Assembly: GCA_947627235.1 (NCBI GenBank)
Contig: CANQVG010000006.1
Coordinates: 17,309-81,308, forward strand
Length of the DNA: 64,000 nucleotides
Direction of reading: 5' to 3'
Source of the DNA: an uncultured Clostridia bacterium
Lineage (GTDB): Bacteria; Bacillota; Clostridia; Oscillospirales; Ruminococcaceae
The notes beneath the pieces are model-generated. The model saw only the letters and a list, made by a program, of their open reading frames with translations. It searched no databases and had not been told where the DNA came from. Positions 37,566 through 46,474 of this stretch are shown here, piece by piece. The stretch's first letter is position 1; each line of letters opens with the position of its first letter. Position numbers and translations under genes: made by a program.

Positions 37566-40424
37566 ATGACAGACAACGAATTAAACGGCGCTTCGGGCGA
37601 AGCCCTTGACAAAGCCCTCGGCGACGCCGATGAGGTCCTTACCGACCTATTGGAGCAGCTTCCCGCCGAGGAAGCCCCGAAAACGCCGCGCCTAAGACTC
37701 TTTTTTGAAAGCAATAAGTTTTTAAGGTGGCTCTATAAGCACCGCTGGAAGTTTCTCATATTCTTCCTGCCCGTCGCGATAATGTATCTCGTATATGCCT
37801 GCTTCGGGGTTCACCCGTTCGGCGATATGTCGGTGTTGGTACTCGACCTCAACGGTCAGTACGTCAGCTATTATGAGATGATGCGCGACGCCATCTGGGG
37901 CGACGGCAGCCTCATCTATAGCTGGTCGCGGAACCTCTCGGGCGAGACGATGGGAATGTTCGGCTACTACCTTGCAAGCCCGTTTATGTGGATAGTTATT
38001 TTGCTGCCGCGCACGATGATTTGCGGCGCCATTGAAATAATGGAGCTTGCAAAAGTCGGCTGCTGCGGACTTGCTATGGCATACTATCTTAAAAGAAGCA
38101 AGGGCGCTTCGATTTCTTCGCAGGTCATCTTCTCGGTAAGCTACGCGCTGATGACATATATTGTCGTAGAGCTTATGAACCCGATGTGGATTGACGGAAT
38201 GATATGGCTCCCGATAATTTTGCTCGGAATCGAGCGGCTTGTCGACGAGGGAAAGATGCTTCCGTTCATTCTGCCGCTGACAGTGATGTTTATTTCGCAC
38301 TTCTACATCGGCTATATGATAGGCTTCTTCTGCGCGCTCTACTTTGTCTACTATATCTTCTCCCGTCCGGGCAGAGTTATAGCTCCGCACTGGCTCACGG
38401 GGGGACTCAAATTCGCGGCGTCAGCGGGGATATCGGTTCTCAGCTCAGCGATAGTGCTTATACCCGTTTACAACTCCCTCAGCCTCGGAAAGCTTGAGTT
38501 TTCGACTCCTGATTTTACACCGAAAAATCAGTTTGACGTTGTGCAGTTTCTCTCAAAGCTTTTTGACAACAGCTACGACACCGTACGCCCCGAGGGTCTG
38601 CCGATGATAGCCTGCGGCACAATTATGCTGATTCTCGTGCCGCTGTTCTTCCTCAATACCAAGATAAAGCCCAAGGAAAAAATCTCGATAGGGCTTCTGA
38701 TGCTTGCCGTTTTTGGCTGCATGTATGTCTCCACCGTCGACATCGCATGGCACGGTTTTCAGGTGCCGAACTGGCTCCCTTACCGTTATTCATTTACGTT
38801 CTCATTTATGATGATTGTCTGCGGGTTCAGGGCGTTTGAAAACCTCGACGGTGTATCATATAAAGAGATATGCCTCACGGCTTTTGGCTGGGTGGTTCTG
38901 CTTATTTACATCACTCAGCAGGACTACTATTATATGTATCTCTTCGAGACCGTCTGGTTCAGCGTGCTGGCGCTGTCGGTTCTTGCGGGAGCCGTCTATT
39001 TCTGCAAAAAATACCCCAAGCCTGTTACAGTGATAATTACCTGTGTGATAGTTTGCGTTGAGATATTCATAAACAGTCTCTGGACGGTCTACTCGATAGA
39101 TTTTGATGTTGTTTACAGCACCTATTCATCTTATGCTCCCTATTTCAAAGACGGCAGGGAGATAGTCTCGCAGCTTGAGGAACGCGACGACGGGCTTTAC
39201 CGCGTCGAAAAGACCTTCCACCGAACCGTCAACGACCCGATAGGAATGGGGTACGCGGGTATTTCCCATTCAAGCTCTACTATGAACACGCCGGTTCTTA
39301 AGATGCTTAAGTCTTTGGGATACGGAATGCAGGGGCATTACACCAAATACACCGGTCAGACTCTGCTTACGGATTCGCTGTTCGGCATAAAATATCTGAT
39401 GTATAAGGAGTCGAAGCCCGACGAGGACGCCGTGAACACCGACGATGATCTCAGACGCATAGGCTATGAAAACGAGATAAAGCGTCCGTACAGGCTTTAT
39501 GAAAGGATAATGACCCCCGAGACCACGGGAGTTGACGATATAGAGGTCTATGAAAACCCATACGCCCTGCCGATAGGCTATATGGCGGACTATGATATTC
39601 TCGAGACGTCTGTGGCGTCAAACAATCCGTTTGCCAATCAGCAGGCGGTTCTTGGCGGAATTACCGGTGACGCTTCAACGAGGGTTTATCATCAGATTTA
39701 TCCGCGCTTTACCGATACCGTAAACTGCACTACCGCCACCACCGGCGACCATATGATGTACACCACAACCGTCGACGGCAAGGACAGCTACATCGAATTT
39801 GTACTGGACATCGACACCGACGAACCCATCTATGCTTTCTTCCCGACGGTCTATCAGCGCCAGTGCAATATGTGGCTCAAGGCGGATTCATGGGACGTGC
39901 AGAACTATGCTTTTGTCGACTACTTCTTTACAGGCGAACACTACAGCATACTCAATCTCGGCTCCTTTGAGCCGGGCGAGACTGTCCGTATGAGAATGAC
40001 CCTTGCCAACGGCGAGGCGATATTCAGCGACGTGCTTTTCTACTCGCTCGACACCGAATTGCTCGGCAAGCTTTACGCCGACATATCCAAGGGGGGCTGG
40101 GACATCACCGAGCACTCCGACACCTATCTTAAGGGAACCGTCACAGCCGAAAAGGACGGTATCCTTATGACGACTATCCCCTCAGAGCCGGGCTGGACGA
40201 TAACGGTCGACGGCGTGAAAACCGAACCCGTGCTGCTTCTCGATTCGCTTATCGGAATAGAGCTTAAAGCCGGAGATCACGAGGTAACAATGAAATTCTT
40301 CCCCGACTACCTCAAGCTTGCGATAATAGTGGAGCTGATAGGGCTGTCGTTTATAGCGCTTGTGGCGGTCTTTGAGGTAAAGGACGGCGCTCTGATAAAA
40401 AAGATACTCCGAAAAACCGCTTGA
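37566..40424 (+). CDS. YfhO-family membrane protein
   Basis: Multi-TM with FGVHPFGDMSVLVLDLNGQYVSYYEMMRD, long C-terminal extracytoplasmic part ending in PGWTITVDGVKTEP. Confidence 0.88.
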   Translation: MTDNELNGASGEALDKALGDADEVLTDLLEQLPAEEAPKTPRLRLFFESNKFLRWLYKHRWKFLIFFLPVAIMYLVYACFGVHPFGDMSVLVLDLNGQYVSYYEMMRDAIWGDGSLIYSWSRNLSGETMGMFGYYLASPFMWIVILLPRTMICGAIEIMELAKVGCCGLAMAYYLKRSKGASISSQVIFSVSYALMTYIVVELMNPMWIDGMIWLPIILLGIERLVDEGKMLPFILPLTVMFISHFYIGYMIGFFCALYFVYYIFSRPGRVIAPHWLTGGLKFAASAGISVLSSAIVLIPVYNSLSLGKLEFSTPDFTPKNQFDVVQFLSKLFDNSYDTVRPEGLPMIACGTIMLILVPLFFLNTKIKPKEKISIGLLMLAVFGCMYVSTVDIAWHGFQVPNWLPYRYSFTFSFMMIVCGFRAFENLDGVSYKEICLTAFGWVVLLIYITQQDYYYMYLFETVWFSVLALSVLAGAVYFCKKYPKPVTVIITCVIVCVEIFINSLWTVYSIDFDVVYSTYSSYAPYFKDGREIVSQLEERDDGLYRVEKTFHRTVNDPIGMGYAGISHSSSTMNTPVLKMLKSLGYGMQGHYTKYTGQTLLTDSLFGIKYLMYKESKPDEDAVNTDDDLRRIGYENEIKRPYRLYERIMTPETTGVDDIEVYENPYALPIGYMADYDILETSVASNNPFANQQAVLGGITGDASTRVYHQIYPRFTDTVNCTTATTGDHMMYTTTVDGKDSYIEFVLDIDTDEPIYAFFPTVYQRQCNMWLKADSWDVQNYAFVDYFFTGEHYSILNLGSFEPGETVRMRMTLANGEAIFSDVLFYSLDTELLGKLYADISKGGWDITEHSDTYLKGTVTAEKDGILMTTIPSEPGWTITVDGVKTEPVLLLDSLIGIELKAGDHEVTMKFFPDYLKLAIIVELIGLSFIALVAVFEVKDGALIKKILRKTA

Positions 40425-40480
40425 CCGATAGCAAAAAGAGTAGTAAACTGAAAGCAGTAAGATAAAAAGGAGAGATAACC

Positions 40481-41155
40481 ATGAAAAAATTATTTGCTTT
40501 TGCAGCCACGGCGCTTATTCTTCTGACCGCTTGCGCAAGCAAGACCGAAGCCGAAAAAGAGGGGACCGAACCCGCAGACGGCACTGCGACGGCGGCTTTG
40601 ACCGAAGCGCAGACCGACCCCGTTACGACCGAGGACGAGGCGCCGCTCGAAGATTGGGCTGTTTCCGCAGGAGTTACCCCCGAGGAAGGCTCCTTCCGGA
40701 ATCCCGCCGACGATTATGAGCCTCCCGAAACCGCAGCGACAACCGCGAGCGATAAGGAAAAGGTTTACGACGCCGCAGGAAACCTTCTTATGGATTACAA
40801 CCTCGACAACCTTTACGAGGGCGACGGTATAACGTTTACCGTCGATACGTCTGCGCTGTCCGAAAAACACATCGTCGGCGTGTTTACGAACAACACGGGC
40901 AAAACGATAACGATGCATAACCCGCTTTACGAGTTTCTTGTAAAGGGCGAAGACGGCGAATGGAAATATGTTTATTTCGAGGATCTTGAAGTCAACGCCG
41001 ATGATGTTCTGGAAACGCTTTACGATTCCGCTTCTTATACCGATAAGGCTTATATTGTGGGCGAGCTTCCCGCCGGAGAATACTGCCTTAAACTGAAGTT
41101 TACGCTCGACGACGCCGAATATCTCGCCCTTAGTGAACCTTTTGTTATCGAATAG
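40481..41155 (+). CDS. Lipoprotein with Ig-like (Big_14-like) domain
   Basis: Lipobox LILLTACAS; LPAGEYCLKLKF near C-terminus. Confidence 0.7.
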   Translation: MKKLFAFAATALILLTACASKTEAEKEGTEPADGTATAALTEAQTDPVTTEDEAPLEDWAVSAGVTPEEGSFRNPADDYEPPETAATTASDKEKVYDAAGNLLMDYNLDNLYEGDGITFTVDTSALSEKHIVGVFTNNTGKTITMHNPLYEFLVKGEDGEWKYVYFEDLEVNADDVLETLYDSASYTDKAYIVGELPAGEYCLKLKFTLDDAEYLALSEPFVIE

Positions 41156-41235
41156 CCGAAAAAATTTTGAGAGAGTGCAACATTCCGCGCCCCTCGTGCG
41201 TATTAAAGGTAGAAATATAAAAAGGAGTGTTCACT

Positions 41236-42210
41236 ATGAAAAAACTGTTAATTGCTATCATTACCGCATCGCTTCTATCTGCCTGCGCAGCCGCGCCCGA
41301 AAATATCAGCGCCGACGCTATGCACGATTTTCCCGAATCGGTGGCTGTGGCGACAGTCCCCGATGAGCCTGATACCGTTGATAAGACTCTTTCGACCGAG
41401 TTCGGCAGCAGCGCCGATCCGTCCGAGAACGACACCGAACCCGTTGCCGGCTCATCTGAGCCGCCGCTCGAGATATACACTCCCGAGAACGAGACTCCGG
41501 AGGGGCTTCACCTTGAAGTCGAGGCGTGGGATACAGGTGCGACATACCGCGTCATAAACGGCACCGAGGACGATATCACATTCGGAGATATCAACGATTA
41601 CTCGATTGAAGTCTTTGACCCCGAATTGGACGGCGGCTGGACAGAATTTGAAGCCCCGAACCGTCCCGTGAGCCTTATACTTGTCACGCTTCCTGCAGGC
41701 GACGTTTCAAAGTGTACCGTAGGCTGGAGCGACGTTTACGGCAAGCTTCCTGAGGGCAGATACCGCCTTGTAAAGAGCGTCAACGCGGGCGGCGAGAAAC
41801 CCGTTTACCTTTACGCCGAGTTTCAGATAAGCGGCGGGGATAACGCCTTTAACGGTATGCTCATAAACGCCTTTGACGGCGTTGTCATAGAGGTGAGCGA
41901 CGCTGTGCCTACCGGGCTGAAATATTCGCTTAAAAACGGCAGCGACTGCGTCATCGACAGCGGCACCGAATACGATTTCACCGTTCAGTTTTACGGAGAA
42001 AACGGCTGGGAGAATGTCCCCGGCGAATGGGCGGTAAACAGCATTGCGGTACTCATAGAGTCTGGCAAGAGCTTTGACGCCGAAATCGACTGGTCCGACT
42101 TTTACGGAGAGCTCCCCGAGGGACGGTATCGCCTCGTGAAATGCTTCTCGTCGGAGACTGCGCCGGAATGGTATGAAAACTTTTGCGTCGCTGCCGAATT
42201 TGAAATTTAG
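41236..42210 (+). CDS. Lipoprotein with two Ig-like (Big_14-like) domains
   Basis: Lipobox LLSACAA; GWSDVYGKLPEGRYRLVKSV and DWSDFYGELPEGRYRLVKCF. Confidence 0.75.
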   Translation: MKKLLIAIITASLLSACAAAPENISADAMHDFPESVAVATVPDEPDTVDKTLSTEFGSSADPSENDTEPVAGSSEPPLEIYTPENETPEGLHLEVEAWDTGATYRVINGTEDDITFGDINDYSIEVFDPELDGGWTEFEAPNRPVSLILVTLPAGDVSKCTVGWSDVYGKLPEGRYRLVKSVNAGGEKPVYLYAEFQISGGDNAFNGMLINAFDGVVIEVSDAVPTGLKYSLKNGSDCVIDSGTEYDFTVQFYGENGWENVPGEWAVNSIAVLIESGKSFDAEIDWSDFYGELPEGRYRLVKCFSSETAPEWYENFCVAAEFEI

Positions 42211-42245
42211 TTTTTAAAATTTTTGACATAAAAGGAGAAAAGAAA

Positions 42246-42818
42246 ATGAAATTCATTGTTGAAACATCCGCGCGCCATGTGCACGTCACCGAGCAGGACC
42301 TCAAGATTCTGTTCGGCGAAAACGCAACCCTAACCAAGAAAAAGGACCTTTCGCAGCCCGGGCAGTACGCCTGTGAGGAGAGAGTCACTGTTGTCGGCCC
42401 CAAGAAGGAGCTTCCGAACGTCTCAATTCTCGGACCCTGCCGCAAAGCCACTCAGGTGGAGCTTTCCGCGACCGATGCCCGCTCTATAGGAATTGCCGCC
42501 CCGATACGCGAATCGGGAGACCTTGAGGGCAGCGGAGCCTGCAAGCTCGTCGGACCCTGCGGAGAGATCGAGCTTTCCGAGGGTGTTATCGTCGCGAAGC
42601 GTCATATCCACCTCACTCCCGAGGACGCCGCTTCGCTCGGCGTAAAGGACAAGGACGAGGTCTGGGTACGCATTGATACCGACGGCAGAAGCGCCATTCT
42701 GGGCGACGTTGTCTGCCGCGTGAGCGCATCGTACGCCACCGCTATGCATATCGACACCGATGAATCCAATGCGGTCGGCTGCGGCAGAGAGCAGTACGGA
42801 GAAATCGTAAAAGTTTGA
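42246..42818 (+). CDS. PduL-like phosphate acyltransferase
   Basis: SARHVHVTEQDLKILFG, VSILGPCRKATQVELSATDARSIGI, VAKRHIHLTPEDAASLGVKD. Confidence 0.88.
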   Translation: MKFIVETSARHVHVTEQDLKILFGENATLTKKKDLSQPGQYACEERVTVVGPKKELPNVSILGPCRKATQVELSATDARSIGIAAPIRESGDLEGSGACKLVGPCGEIELSEGVIVAKRHIHLTPEDAASLGVKDKDEVWVRIDTDGRSAILGDVVCRVSASYATAMHIDTDESNAVGCGREQYGEIVKV

Positions 42819-42855
42819 CGATAGCAAAGGTTAAATAAAATCTGTGCTTTTATCA

Positions 42856-42884
42856 TTGTATTTTTCTGCGAAATTTAGTAAAAT
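42856..42884 (+). promoter_or_regulatory. Promoter of duplicated gene copy 1
   Basis: TTGTAT-17 bp-TAAAAT. Confidence 0.6.
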
Positions 42885-42934
42885 GTAAACAGGTAATTCA
42901 GTTACCAGACAAAATTTTTTGGAGGAATAGTAAA

Positions 42935-43654
42935 ATGAAAAAAGTATTAGCTCTTGTGCTTGCTTTGGCGGTTGCCCTTTGCGCGCTTTCCGTCACCGCT
43001 TTTGCCGACGAGAAGGTTGTTTTCGACAATGCTGAAGGCATAGTCCCTGATTCCTGCGACGAAGGTCCTTGGGGTTCTTTCGGTATTGTTGGTACTACTA
43101 TGGGTCGTGCCGACTGCTGCGACATCACTGTTGAAGATCTGGATGCTCTCTTTGCTGAGGGCGGCTGGACATTCACCTTTGTTTACAGCGGTACTCCTAA
43201 CAACTTCGGTATAGCAGCTAACCCTGATGCAAACCCGCAGTTTGTTGTAAACGAAGACTGGGATCATGGCGTTCAGACTACTCGCGTTGAACTCGGCGAC
43301 GGCAAATATCAGGCTACCATAGCCCTTGATGATATTCTCGCCTCTTATTCTGTTGCTGCTGACGCTGTTGCTCAGGCCTGCGTGCAGATTTACACCAGCG
43401 ATTTCAAGCTCTACTCTGCTAAGTTCACCAAGGGCGAAAGCGCGGCCGCTCCTGCCGATGAGACCCCTGCTGCTGACGAGACTCCTGCCGCTGACGAAAC
43501 CCCCGCTGCCGACGAGACTCCTGCTGCCGATGAAACTCCGGCTGCTGACGAGACTCCTGCCGACACCACTCCCGCTCCTGACACCGGTCTTGCCCTCGCG
43601 GTAATTCCCGCTGTTATGGCTCTTGCGGCTGTAGCTGTTTCCAAGAAGCACTGA
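42935..43654 (+). CDS. Secreted protein with (ADETPA)6 stalk and PDTG-type C-terminal anchor, copy 1
   Basis: Signal peptide MKKVLALVLALAVALCALSVTAFA; C-terminus TTPAPDTGLALAVIPAVMALAAVAVSKKH. Confidence 0.85.
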   Translation: MKKVLALVLALAVALCALSVTAFADEKVVFDNAEGIVPDSCDEGPWGSFGIVGTTMGRADCCDITVEDLDALFAEGGWTFTFVYSGTPNNFGIAANPDANPQFVVNEDWDHGVQTTRVELGDGKYQATIALDDILASYSVAADAVAQACVQIYTSDFKLYSAKFTKGESAAAPADETPAADETPAADETPAADETPAADETPAADETPADTTPAPDTGLALAVIPAVMALAAVAVSKKH

Positions 43655-43670
43655 TTAAGCAAACGAAATT

Positions 43671-43694
43671 CAAAGCTCCCTTAGGGGAGCTTTG
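43671..43694 (+). terminator. Terminator after copy 1
   Basis: caaagctccc-ttag-gggagctttg-ttttttg. Confidence 0.9.
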
Positions 43695-43751
43695 TTTTTT
43701 GTACAAAAATATTTTGTAGTTTTGTTGGTTTTGCCGAAAATAAAATTTTAC

Positions 43752-43780
43752 TTGACAAATTGTCAGAAATATGCGACAAT
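43752..43780 (+). promoter_or_regulatory. Promoter of duplicated gene copy 2
   Basis: TTGACA-17 bp-GACAAT with extended -10 TGc. Confidence 0.6.
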
Positions 43781-43839
43781 AAAGCTGTAGATTAAGCGGC
43801 ATATGCCGTGTCTAACAATTTTTTAGGAGGAATAGTAAA

Positions 43840-44559
43840 ATGAAAAAAGTATTAGCTCTTGTGCTTGCTTTGGCGGTTGCCCTTTGCGCGCTTTCCGTCA
43901 CCGCTTTTGCCGACGAGAAGGTTGTTTTCGACAATGCTGAAGGCATAGTCCCTGATTCCTGCGACGAAGGTCCTTGGGGTTCTTTCGGTATTGTTGGTAC
44001 TACTATGGGTCGTGCCGACTGCTGCGACATCACTGTTGAAGATCTGGATGCTCTCTTTGCTGAGGGCGGCTGGACATTCACCTTTGTTTACAGCGGTACT
44101 CCTAACAACTTCGGTATAGCAGCTAACCCTGATGCAAACCCGCAGTTTGTTGTAAACGAAGACTGGGATCATGGCGTTCAGACTACTCGCGTTGAACTCG
44201 GCGACGGCAAATATCAGGCTACCATAGCCCTTGATGATATTCTCGCCTCTTATTCTGTTGCTGCTGACGCTGTTGCTCAGGCCTGCGTGCAGATTTACAC
44301 CAGCGATTTCAAGCTCTACTCTGCTAAGTTCACCAAGGGCGAAAGCGCGGCCGCTCCTGCCGATGAGACCCCTGCTGCTGACGAGACTCCTGCCGCTGAC
44401 GAAACCCCCGCTGCCGACGAGACTCCTGCTGCCGATGAAACTCCGGCTGCTGACGAGACTCCTGCCGACACCACTCCCGCTCCTGACACCGGTCTTGCCC
44501 TCGCGGTAATTCCCGCTGTTATGGCTCTTGCGGCTGTAGTTGTTTCCAAGAAGCACTAA
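43840..44559 (+). CDS. Secreted protein with (ADETPA)6 stalk and PDTG-type C-terminal anchor, copy 2
   Basis: Same 239 aa as copy 1 except A to V near the C-terminus. Confidence 0.85.
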   Translation: MKKVLALVLALAVALCALSVTAFADEKVVFDNAEGIVPDSCDEGPWGSFGIVGTTMGRADCCDITVEDLDALFAEGGWTFTFVYSGTPNNFGIAANPDANPQFVVNEDWDHGVQTTRVELGDGKYQATIALDDILASYSVAADAVAQACVQIYTSDFKLYSAKFTKGESAAAPADETPAADETPAADETPAADETPAADETPAADETPADTTPAPDTGLALAVIPAVMALAAVVVSKKH

Positions 44560-44570
44560 GCTATTAAAGA

Positions 44571-44606
44571 CAAAAAAGACGTTCCCACGGGAACGTCTTT
44601 TTTGTG
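44571..44606. terminator. Bidirectional terminator
   Basis: acaaaaaagacgttcc-cacg-ggaacgtcttttttgt. Confidence 0.9.
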
Positions 44607-44610
44607 ATGT

Positions 44611-45024
44611 TTATTCCGCTTGCACGCCTATGATTTCAAAGTCGCAGGTCAGGTTTTTGACCTCGCCATCAACGGTCACATACAGGTGGAGCTTATAGAT
44701 GCCGCCTGCGAGTTCGCCGTAAACCGACGTCCAGTCGATGCTCTCGATTGCGGAGCCCTCCTCTATTTCGACGGCCGTTTCGGCATCTGCCTGAGTGTCG
44801 CTGCTCCCTTGGACCTCCGACCACGCGCCGCCCTCGTTGTGTTCAAGGTAGTAGTCGTTCGCTTTAAAGCTCAGCTTGCCATTGCCCTCAAGAGTGACTG
44901 TGTAGCTCAACCCCGTCGGAGTGACGCTTTCGGAGTCGATTGAGAGCTTAACCGTTGGCGGCTCGCCTCCGCATGCGCACAGCATCAGCGCAGCCGCGAG
45001 TATAAATGCCAGTATTCTTTTCAT
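44611..45024 (-). CDS. Lipoprotein with Ig-like (Big_14-like) domain
   Basis: Lipobox ALMLCACGG; IDWTSVYGELAGGIYKLHLYV. Confidence 0.75.
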   Translation of the reverse strand: MKRILAFILAAALMLCACGGEPPTVKLSIDSESVTPTGLSYTVTLEGNGKLSFKANDYYLEHNEGGAWSEVQGSSDTQADAETAVEIEEGSAIESIDWTSVYGELAGGIYKLHLYVTVDGEVKNLTCDFEIIGVQAE

Positions 45025-45037
45025 TTCAGTCTTCCTT

Positions 45038-45508
45038 TCATTTCTTTTTTGACTGCCGCAGCTTTCTGAAAAATTCGCTCAGCAGCGCGGCGGATTCGTC
45101 TTTTAATACGCCCGAGGTAATTTCGGGCGTGTGGTTGTAGCCAAGGTCGAACAGCCTGACGCGCGACTCCACCGAGCCCGCCTTTTCGTCCGATGTACCG
45201 TAAACTACCCGCTCGATGCGCGAGTTTATGATCGCCCCCGCGCACATCGGGCAAGGCTCAAGGGTGACGTAAAGCTCGCATCCGATTATGCGCCAGCCTC
45301 CGAGAGTGCGGCTCGCCTCGTCAAGGGCGATCAGCTCGGCATGGGCAAGCGGCGATTTAGCGGTTTCGCGGCGGTTATACCCCCGCCCGACAATTTCACC
45401 GTCCGATTTTCTCACCACCACCGCCCCGACGGGAGTTTCGCCCTCGGCGGCGGCGATTTCGGCAAGCTTGAGCGCCTCACGCATATAGTATTCGTCGTCA
45501 AATTTCAT
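45038..45508 (-). CDS. tadA: tRNA-specific adenosine deaminase
   Basis: [10 protein letters not shown] and [12 protein letters not shown] zinc motifs. Confidence 0.93.
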   Translation of the reverse strand: MKFDDEYYMREALKLAEIAAAEGETPVGAVVVRKSDGEIVGRGYNRRETAKSPLAHAELIALDEASRTLGGWRIIGCELYVTLEPCPMCAGAIINSRIERVVYGTSDEKAGSVESRVRLFDLGYNHTPEITSGVLKDESAALLSEFFRKLRQSKKK

Positions 45509-46109
45509 TTCTGTTTTCCAGAGCCTTATAAAGCGTGACCTCGTCGGCATACTCGAGAATCGCTCCTATCGGCAGACCGAATGCAAGACGGGTCACCTTG
45601 ATTCCGAGAGGCTTTAAAAGCTTTGAAATATACATAGCCGTAGCCTCGCCTTCGGGGGTGGGGTTGGTTGCCATAATAACCTCTTCAACGCCGCCCTGCT
45701 GTATTCGCCTGAGAAGTTCGGTTATCCGCAGTTTATCCGGCGTGATGCCGTCAATCGGGGAAATAAGCCCATGCAGAACGTGGTAGACGCCTTTGTATTC
45801 GCGTGTGCGTTCAAAAGCCGAAACGTCCTTCGGTCCTTCTACTACGCATATCGTCGAGCGGTCGCGTGTGCCGTCTTCGCAAATCGGGCAGATTTCGCGG
45901 TCGGTGAGGTTCTGGCATATCTTGCAGGCGTGGACGGTCTTGTGCGCGCGGACTATAGCGTCGGCAAAAGCCTTGGCTTCGTCCTCCGACATCGACATAA
46001 CAAAGTACGCAAGGCGCTGCGCCGTCTTCATACCTATTCCGGGGAGCTTTGCAAACTGTTCCGCCAGAATGGTCAGCGGGAGGGCGTTGGCGCCGTTCTG
46101 CGCCGGCAT
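45498..46109 (-). CDS. recR: Recombination mediator RecR
   Basis: [15 protein letters not shown], four-Cys zinc finger [16 protein letters not shown], Toprim. Confidence 0.97.
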   Translation of the reverse strand: MPAQNGANALPLTILAEQFAKLPGIGMKTAQRLAYFVMSMSEDEAKAFADAIVRAHKTVHACKICQNLTDREICPICEDGTRDRSTICVVEGPKDVSAFERTREYKGVYHVLHGLISPIDGITPDKLRITELLRRIQQGGVEEVIMATNPTPEGEATAMYISKLLKPLGIKVTRLAFGLPIGAILEYADEVTLYKALENRNEI

Positions 46110-46453
46110 CAGAACAGTCCCGGCATACTCATTCCGCCGGTTATACTGTTCATTCCCTCATTAGACGCGGTTTCGATATTTTTAAGTATCTCGTTGACTG
46201 CGCTTGCAACGAGATCTTCAAGCATTTCGGGGTCATCGGGGTCAATGACTTCCGGTGCGATGTGAACTCTTAAAACCTCGCGGCTGCCGTTCATAGCGAT
46301 TTCAACGGCTCCTCCTCCGACTGAGGCACTGAACTCCCGCCCCGCAAATTCCTCCTGAAAGGCTGCCATATCCTCCTGCATCTTCTGCGCCTGACGGATA
46401 ACCTGATTCATATTCTGCGGTCCGCTCATATTCTGTGGTATTCTTGCTTTCAT
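46109..46453 (-). CDS. YbaB/EbfC nucleoid-associated protein
   Basis: [42 protein letters not shown]; between dnaX and recR. Confidence 0.93.
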   Translation of the reverse strand: MKARIPQNMSGPQNMNQVIRQAQKMQEDMAAFQEEFAGREFSASVGGGAVEIAMNGSREVLRVHIAPEVIDPDDPEMLEDLVASAVNEILKNIETASNEGMNSITGGMSMPGLF

Positions 46454-46474
46454 AACGATGCTCCTTTGAGTTTA

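Noticed and set aside
37722-38390. 222 aa minus-strand ORF
   Set aside because: Antisense to the YfhO-like gene, low-complexity His/Arg composition, no support.
42246-42818. Bacterial microcompartment locus
   Set aside because: Only a PduL-like protein is present; no shell or signature enzyme genes in the window.
43449-43563. Regular 18 bp repeats as a possible CRISPR or minisatellite
   Set aside because: Units are in frame, without unique spacers, and encode ADETPA in a clear secreted protein.
42947-43651. 234 aa minus-strand ORFs opposite both duplicated genes (also 43852-44556)
   Set aside because: Mirror of the ADETPA-encoding strand (Ser/Arg/Gly repeats); no start signals; duplicated only because the sense gene is.
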